Source of the DNA: Stichopus chloronotus | Lineage: Eukaryota; Echinodermata; Holothuroidea; Aspidochirotida; Stichopodidae | DNA: 64,000 nt | Assembly: GCA_021234535.1 (NCBI GenBank) | Contig: CM037849.1 | Location: 11,637,526 to 11,701,525 of the forward strand | Reading direction: 5' to 3' | In this document: positions 57,891-64,000 of the stretch, piece by piece | How positions within the stretch are numbered: position 1 is the first letter of the stretch | How the letters are laid out: each line of letters opens with the position of its first letter | Translations under genes and position numbers: made by a program | The notes under the pieces: model-generated | What the model saw: the letters and a program-made list of their open reading frames with translations, nothing else | Databases searched by the model: none | What the model was told of the DNA's origin: nothing

Positions 57891-59414
57891 GTGTATTGAT
57901 GAGAAAATAAATACATAAAAAAGAGAAGTAGTATAGTGAAATAAGTACTGTATGTACACACATGTCGTGTGACCGAAGGATTCTATTGAATAGGTTATGT
58001 AAGTATGATATGAACACAATTATTGTGAATTAACTTTACAAGATTGGTTTTAAAGTCCTCTAACAGCCTTCTTGTTCCTTACTTAATGTAGAGGTTCTAA
58101 AGTTAGTACCTCCATGTTTGTAGAGAAGTGTCCCATTTAGGAAGAATGTGATAGCTATAGGTAATCATAACTTACCGTTTGATCATTTGTAGCGAGTTGG
58201 ATGTGCATGCGCAAAATTTTCCTCGAAGTCACACAATTCTAAGAACAAAAATTAAAAGAACAAAGTTATCAATTACCTGAATGACATGATAAATGGAATA
58301 AAATTTGAAGATGTAACCCCCATAGAGCTGGAATTGTTCCAAAGAATGATAGAATTAACGCAGTTCTGCCAGGTACTTTGATATGATTCTGTCTTAATAC
58401 AAATTCTAGAAGATAGATCCAAATCTAATCCTGGCAGGAAATATGACCTAATTCAATGAAACGATACGTTGGAATAAAAGGATTAAATCTGAATAAATGC
58501 CAAATGACGATACACTTCGTAAAATGAGCATCTATTTTCTTAAATATACTATTATGTTTGTCTTGAAAACCACTGACATTTTTCATTTGATAACCAACGG
58601 TGAATCCCTAACTGTCTCGTTAGCAGGGGATGTAGACCAAGTTTCATGATCTCGCGGGATAGAGGACTCAAGAAACACAATCTCAAACAGAAAGAAAATG
58701 CATGTTGCAATCCAGATATGTCAATAGCATACTAACATTATTACAAAAAACTAAATACAAAGGACTCGAAAACAACAAACTATTAAGATTTCAAGAGATA
58801 GAGCTTAATTCATTCATCCTAGCATACACGTTATCTTTAATACCCCTGAACGTATGGGCAGAATGTCTGTTTTAAACTTGGCAAATTGGCCCGGAATTAA
58901 ATACCAAACTCATGACCAACAAAAAGGTAATAAACAAAATACTGCCCTTGACATCAAAGCAAAAGCTGTGTAACATTTCTCTCAAACTTTCAGAGAAGAA
59001 CCCATGTATTGGATTGGCTACTACAGATTAGTAGTCATTCTAAAACCGAATGTTTAAAGAGACATAAAGGATTTTTTTTTCCAAAACCAAAAGATAGTTA
59101 AGATGTTAACATCTGGGATTCTAACATTTGTTTTATATGTGTTGTTTGTAGCTTGAAATCGACTCACATAATATAACAACATATTCATCAGGCTGCTTGT
59201 GAGTAAAGAACTGGTACCGGCAAGGGATCAAGGTAACAAATAGAAATTCACGCTCATTGACAATAATTTTACAATCTGTCAAAAATTTCTCCTTTCGATG
59301 AGAACTATTATGGAAAAGGAGAAATTCCAGTGGCTTCTTTGAAGGAAATTTTCTCGTGTCCAGATAAGGCAATAAGTGCAAATATGCGTTGTTTTCAAAC
59401 TGTGTTATGCTAAG

Positions 59415-59582
59415 CTAGGGCAGGGATGTACGTGTGTGCCCCTACGGACGCTGCCTTAGCGGCAGTCGCTGAGTCTCTCCCGCCCATTCTCACGCGCAGC
59501 TCGAAACTAGCGTAGCTGCCAGAAATTTCCTTTGCGGCGGGAAAGTCTCTCAAATGAAAGCTGAGGCCCGCCATCCCTGCCC
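59415..59582. mobile_element. GC-rich block bounded by 12-bp inverted repeats
   Basis: AGGGCAGGGATG near the left end is exactly inverted (CATCCCTGCCCT) at 59571-59582. The roughly 140-bp interior is CpG-rich, unlike its AT-rich surroundings. A short complement-strand frame runs through it without a recognisable domain. It may be a miniature inverted-repeat element; no target duplication is evident. Confidence 0.45.
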
Positions 59583-60361
59583 TCAATTCCGTGATAACTT
59601 GTGTCACTCAGAAAGGCAAATTTCAGTCACTTCCTTGCGGAACTTTCCTCGCGTCCCAATAAGGACTTGGGTGTGTCGTGTGTTTGTGTGTATAGTGATG
59701 CCATTCGTATCTTATAAGCAGTATCTTAAAAGAGTTGTCATTATAATGACAAGTCCCTAACCTTAGTGAGGGAATCTGGTACAGGCCACAAGTCTGGTTA
59801 TTTGGTGTCAACAAGGGTCAAATGTATGAAACTTTGAAAACTGTGTATTAAGTGCGAAATCCTAGAAAATTTCAAATGCATAAATATGCATGTGAACTAA
59901 CTTTATTAGGAGGAGGTGATGTAAACGTGGCATGCGTGAAGCCTCTCTGTATTAATGTTGCACACTACATTGCGGTTTCTCCCTCTATTCCTTAAGTTCT
60001 GACCAGTGACATAGGTAGTCAAGATTATTTAACAGCGGACGAGAGCAAATGTGACGGATCGCCCAACCAAAGGAGCATATAGACCGATGGAAGGCTGGGT
60101 CGACGGATGTGGTAGTTCTGGACTCTGGGCGACTTGTGACATATACAAAATGTAATTTTCCCCATGCGATCAATTTTGTGAATTCATGTATGGATTTATA
60201 CTGATCGGCCGGCTGGAATTTTCACCGGGAGGGGGGGGGGGGGGGTGTTTAATTACAATGAGTTCCCTATGACACAATCTCAGTGGATGTCCACCATTCC
60301 ATATAAGAGGTTTCGTTGAAGAGGCTATGTGAAGGTGGAAAGATTTCCTTGGCCATTCAGT

Positions 60362-60619
60362 ATGGTACCTTTGACACTTTACGAGGAAAGCGCCACGAGA
60401 TTTTGCCCAAAATACTTGCCAAAATACGAGGAATGTTACTTTGCAGAACTTGTATCGACAGAACAGATTCCATTCAAGAGAATTTCAAGAGAAGCAAACC
60501 TTGCTTGGTTATTCAAGACACTAAGTGGAGGGCTAGCATCGATTAGGCCAATTGTCACAGCTTTGAACCAAAATACCAGCCAGATCGGCATACCAGCCAG
60601 AATGGCATTTTCAACATAA
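60362..60619 (+). other. Short open frame of uncertain status
   Basis: An 85-codon frame from Met 60362 (MVPLTLYEES, later CPKYLPKYEECYF) has a protein-like composition. Two other frames are open over the same bases (one forward from 60316, one on the complement), so coding cannot be assigned. It has no recognised domain. It lies just downstream of the minus-strand secreted gene and could be part of its 3' region. Confidence 0.15.
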
Positions 60620-60689
60620 CAAATTGTGTTCAAGAGGTTATTAAAGAGGACAAAACATTCTTGTTATTTAGAATTTTAATGTCAAAAGG

Positions 60690-60938
60690 TCAGCTGGTCA
60701 TTTTCTCACAAATGCAGAAAACACCGTCGTGCTTCACACATGGCTGTCTGTACAGAGCCTTGCCACCCACTAAAGTTACTTTAAGATCATTAATGGTAAA
60801 ATGAATTTGATTGAAAGGCTGAGCGATTGAATATCTAAAAGCATTGTCACGAATGAACATTATGTGATTGTTTTGGATGCTGAAACATGTTCCTGTCTCG
60901 CGAACATAGATACCGTGTGAGCAAAGGTTACTATGAAG
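60690..60938 (-). other. In-frame continuation after the stop of the secreted protein
   Basis: Immediately after TAA the same frame reads LHSNLCSHGIYVRETGTCFS, then further residues including GGKALYRQPC and FCICEK, to TGA at 60692-60690. The spaced cysteines (LC, TC, PC, CIC) resemble the upstream part in style, suggesting that the stop is a nonsense mutation, polymorphism or error in a protein of about 210 residues. A 26-bp 'intron' could remove the stop but is implausibly short. Confidence 0.4.
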
Positions 60939-61485
60939 TTAATGAAGTACCCCTACATCAATACAATCACAATTAAGATTTGGTGGTAATAGTGGAAAAT
61001 TTACGTTATGAATGGTGACGTACTCTGCCCTGTTAATGAGGGTGCAGATTTGATATCTTTGTTTACTACAACACAGATTTCCTTTGGTGACATAGCCAGA
61101 TGGTGGTAATGCAGAAAGACTAGGGTCATCATAAAGTGAAACTAGAGGCTTGTTTAAAGGTAGGTGCCAGGCGGGATAATGGATGGAATTTGAACACAAG
61201 TCTACCAAATGTTGAAAATCTTCCGTATGAAAAGCAAAAGGTCTGCAATCCCCTCAAATCCTAATTTGTTCTTTCAAAAATTAGGAAAAAATAATCGCCG
61301 AAGGCTCAGTCAATCGTGTACAAAACACAAGTATGTGTGGCTGGATTTAAAATATAGTTGTTAAACTAAAAGAAACAGAACAGAGTACAGGGTAAGCTTG
61401 GAGAACACTTACCGCCACTCCTTGTAGATGCGATAATGTAAGCCCCTAACAGAGCACAAATTACGAAAGTAATTCCCTTGTCCAT
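60939..61485 (-). CDS. Secreted cysteine-rich protein, two exons, 128 aa
   Basis: Exon 1 is 61485-61413 (ATG, donor GTAAGT) and exon 2 is 61252-60939 (acceptor after a T-rich stretch, ..GATTTGAG), with a 160-bp intron in phase 1. The product starts with a signal peptide (MDKGITFVICALLGAYIIAS), followed by a mature part with Cys at GGDC, VDLC, NLCC, YQIC and NCDC, ending GVLH before TAA (60941-60939). A TATA box lies 130 bases upstream of the ATG. The same frame stays open for 82 more codons after the stop, with four further Cys. No family is recognised. The terminal CxC after a VTIHNV strand is loosely like cystine-knot cytokines, but this is a guess. Confidence 0.62.
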
Positions 61486-61614
61486 CTTGCATATTTTTAG
61501 AATTCCCGAGCATTAAGAAAATAAATTTCACGAATTTAAATGATAGCTACTAGCCGTTTGTGTTGCTGATTGCTTTGTATCCAATTCGAATTTCACATTG
61601 AATTTTATTGAAAT

Positions 61615-61623
61615 CCTTTTATA
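61615..61623 (-). promoter_or_regulatory. TATA box of secreted cysteine-rich gene
   Basis: The complement reads ACTATAAAAGGATTTC. TATAAAAGG is 130 bases upstream of the ATG, the same core as the plus-strand transferrin promoter. This supports the gene call. Confidence 0.55.
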
Positions 61624-64000
61624 GTCATAAAATAAAATCTTATCCTACGTCCAGGGCATCGATTTCTATTCGCTAAAAATCTTACAACAATGAACTCTGA
61701 AAGTCTTTACCAAGGATTGCTATTCAACGGTCAATGCTCAGAGAGCAATACAGAAAATTGTTATTTTCATACTCATAATAAAAATGGGTGCAACCAGAGC
61801 TTTAAAATACAGTACAATCTACAAAAGATGTATCAAAAGATTACTTTCATGTCCAACGCCAAACAGAATTTTTGAACCTTTGATCAATAGCAGAACTGAA
61901 TCGTGAGTGAATATACCAAGTTTCATGCACTATATGTGGCGATCATTATGCGAGTGATTGTAACTTAAAACTACATGGTTAAGTAGTACAGTTAGTTGAT
62001 TTTCCTTCTTGTGGTTTTGTGGTTTTCATTGTGGTGATCAATAACTTTCCACTTGTACATAAGGCATAGCTATAGCTATTTCTTGTTATTTTAGTGGGGC
62101 ACTTTGTCAGGATGCTTCAGAAAAGTTGCTGACTTACGGTAGATTGCGATATCAAATTTGACCCAATTTTTAAGTGATAGGCTTTACTGACCAACAGTTA
62201 ATTAGTGTTTGAGAATGAAAGACTCCCGAGGGAAATAATCTTTGCCTAAACCATAAAATCACTGGGGTAGACAGGATGCACATGGGGGCCACACACAAGG
62301 GGGCTTGCTGGCGTATGGGCATGTTGTTTATATATATTGAGTGACAGACCAGGGTGGAATCCGCAGCAGAACGGTCAGCATATTTATTTCACACAGGACG
62401 CACTGGCAACACGAATCTCGAAACAGTAAATAAAAACCTTGAATATTAATGATGTCATAGTTTCTAGAAACAATGTTCTTCTATTTTTTCCAGCCCTAAT
62501 TCCTGAATTTAAAACTAATCAATCCCAAAAAGCGTTTGTTATCAATGCCAAATAAAGCTATTGCCAATACTGACCAATATTCTGTCATATTACTAATTTG
62601 TAAGTCAATTCTACTACTTGGAATTACATTATTTTCATTTCTTGGAGAAAGGTTAAAACGTTTCACTACTGGTGTATGCAACCAGCTCATGTTTCTTCCC
62701 CCCTACAATAAAAAAAAAAAAAAACAATTCTGTAGCTTCGTTGTGTTAGAGAATGTTCAAACCTCTACACCAATTTTTAGTTTTATTTTCGAGCTTAAAA
62801 GTGGGGTCTAAAAGTATGTTCAGCATCCCCCCATTCCCTACTAATCGCCAACTGTTCCACGACAAAGTGAAACAGGACGCATAATTCGTTATGATTTTAT
62901 CTCAACCCATCCGATTTGTATTACAATTTTTCATACATTGATTTTCATCTCATTCATTGAGAATTTCAATGCATGAGATCCCAATTTCAAGGCTGGGTAT
63001 ACGCAGCTTGGAACACCCCGTAAGTGCAATCTGGAGGGTCTGAAAAGCAAAAATGTTCTTGAGCGCTCCGCGAAAACAGATGGTCGCGCTCCGTTTAGAT
63101 AGTTCTGTCGGTATTGAGCCTCCTCCAATACATTTTACCTTCATTTAGCTTAATGGGTGCAGGTGTCCAAGAAAGTCAATCGGCTTCATGATTGGCAAAA
63201 ATAAGAAGGGTGACTAACACATGATCCTTCTAAGGGAGGGGAGAGGTGCCCCATCCCCTTAGATCTCTCATCATGCCATCTTGAGGTGCCACTCATGCCA
63301 CTTGTCTGTGGACTGATTGATTTGAAATCCAGGCTTAAGGATGGCAATTCATCATTCATGTAAATGCTGCAGACTGTCAGTACGGTGCCGTGAATAATTT
63401 CACGTCTAAGCTTTGCCAGCGTGCACCACGGACCGTGGTGAGCGTATAAACATTTAGACCTGCATTCAGTGACAAACGAAAATTGTGTGTAAAACGTTTA
63501 AATATTATCTAAAGTAACGAAGTGACACAGAACCCAGGTTGTTTTTGTTAAAGGGGAAATCAAGGTTTGACTGAGAAAATTCATCTTTAGTTGATTTTTC
63601 CTTCTAAACTGATTGTTCACCGAAATATAGAGACGTTGAGGAGATGTTAGAAGGTAGAAGAAACGGTAATTATTTCGTTAATTACTGTTGAATGAGAACT
63701 CTTAATATTTGTAGGGTACGAAAAATAAACGTTCATGCACAAGACAAGACAGCCTCGTCTATACAATGACCAATCACAGCGTAAGACTGAGATGACGTTA
63801 TATGAATAAACATAACCGAATGTTTACGGTTCCCATGCTGTTCGTGCATTGCGCCATGCTAAGTAAACAAGAGTTTAGTGATAGTTGATGATACATACAG
63901 CACACGTAGTCTACTGTTCAGCCACATCTCCTCATACCTTGAAAAGGCGATAGTATTGAATATTCATATTTGATTCGATGAATATGGATGTTACAGACTT
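61624..64000. other. Right-end region, no gene seen
   Basis: AT-rich sequence with short unconvincing open frames. It contains repeat E at 63165-63360 and a small perfect palindrome CACCACGG-A-CCGTGGTG at 63424-63440. Confidence 0.5.
63165..63360 (-). repeat. Dispersed repeat family E, copy 2 (inverted)
   Basis: The complement carries GGATTTCAAATCAATCAGTCCACA, GAGAGATCTAAGGGGATGGG and CACCTCTCCCCTCCCTTAG, matching the order at 42160-42245. Confidence 0.6.

Larger units (their letters stand above)
50370..60361. other. Gene-poor region, 50.4-60.4 kb
   Basis: No supported exon. It holds family B (53060-53585), family A (57025-57890), a loose direct repeat near 54195-54270 and 54390-54470, a CTATAGA-rich trio near 55385-55480, and an inverted-repeat-bounded GC-rich block at 59415-59582. 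Confidence 0.5.

Noticed and set aside
60436..60633. Complement frame MNTICYVENAILAG.. that looks membrane-like
   Set aside because: It overlaps two forward open frames, and the splice-supported gene to its right ends before it. No linking splice site was found.

Overview
This is eukaryotic DNA with sparse, intron-rich genes, AT-rich non-coding sequence, microsatellites, dispersed repeat families and TATA promoters. It has GT-AG introns of about 0.2 to 5.4 kb. The best-supported genes are two transferrin-superfamily paralogues and a fibrinogen-like (FReD) terminal exon, which fits an invertebrate deuterostome. Multi-copy melanotransferrin-type genes of this kind are known from sea cucumbers, so a holothurian is my best guess. 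The species cannot be proven from the window.

Layout. 1-4.3 kb: the first three exons of a transferrin gene on the minus strand, running off the left edge. 4.3-20.6 kb: intergenic, with a three-copy 206-bp satellite, copies of several dispersed repeats, C/G homopolymer tracts and an (AG)n tract. 20.7-22.0 kb: a FReD terminal exon on the minus strand and a degenerate upstream FReD-like fragment. 23.6-44.0 kb: a complete transferrin gene on the plus strand. I assembled it from 14 exons whose splice phases all agree; it encodes 728 residues with a signal peptide, two lobes and no GPI tail. 44-49 kb: repeats. 49.3-50.4 kb: an unrecognised, possibly broken gene with a transmembrane-like segment, tandem tyrosine motifs and a (GAA)n tract. 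50.4-60.6 kb: mostly repeats. 60.7-61.6 kb: a two-exon secreted cysteine-rich gene on the minus strand with its own TATA box. 61.6-64 kb: no gene seen.

The two transferrin genes are divergent (head to head) and their promoters are about 19 kb apart. They share a TATA-region block, the signal-peptide exon and exon phases, so they arose by an inverted duplication. The products should be secreted iron-binding proteins. In the complete gene the N-lobe keeps every expected iron and carbonate ligand, while the C-lobe replaces the anion-binding arginine with lysine. FReD proteins are usually innate-immune lectins in invertebrates, so the region may be a small secreted-defence neighbourhood; that grouping is inference.

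No RNA gene, CRISPR array or complete autonomous transposon was identified.
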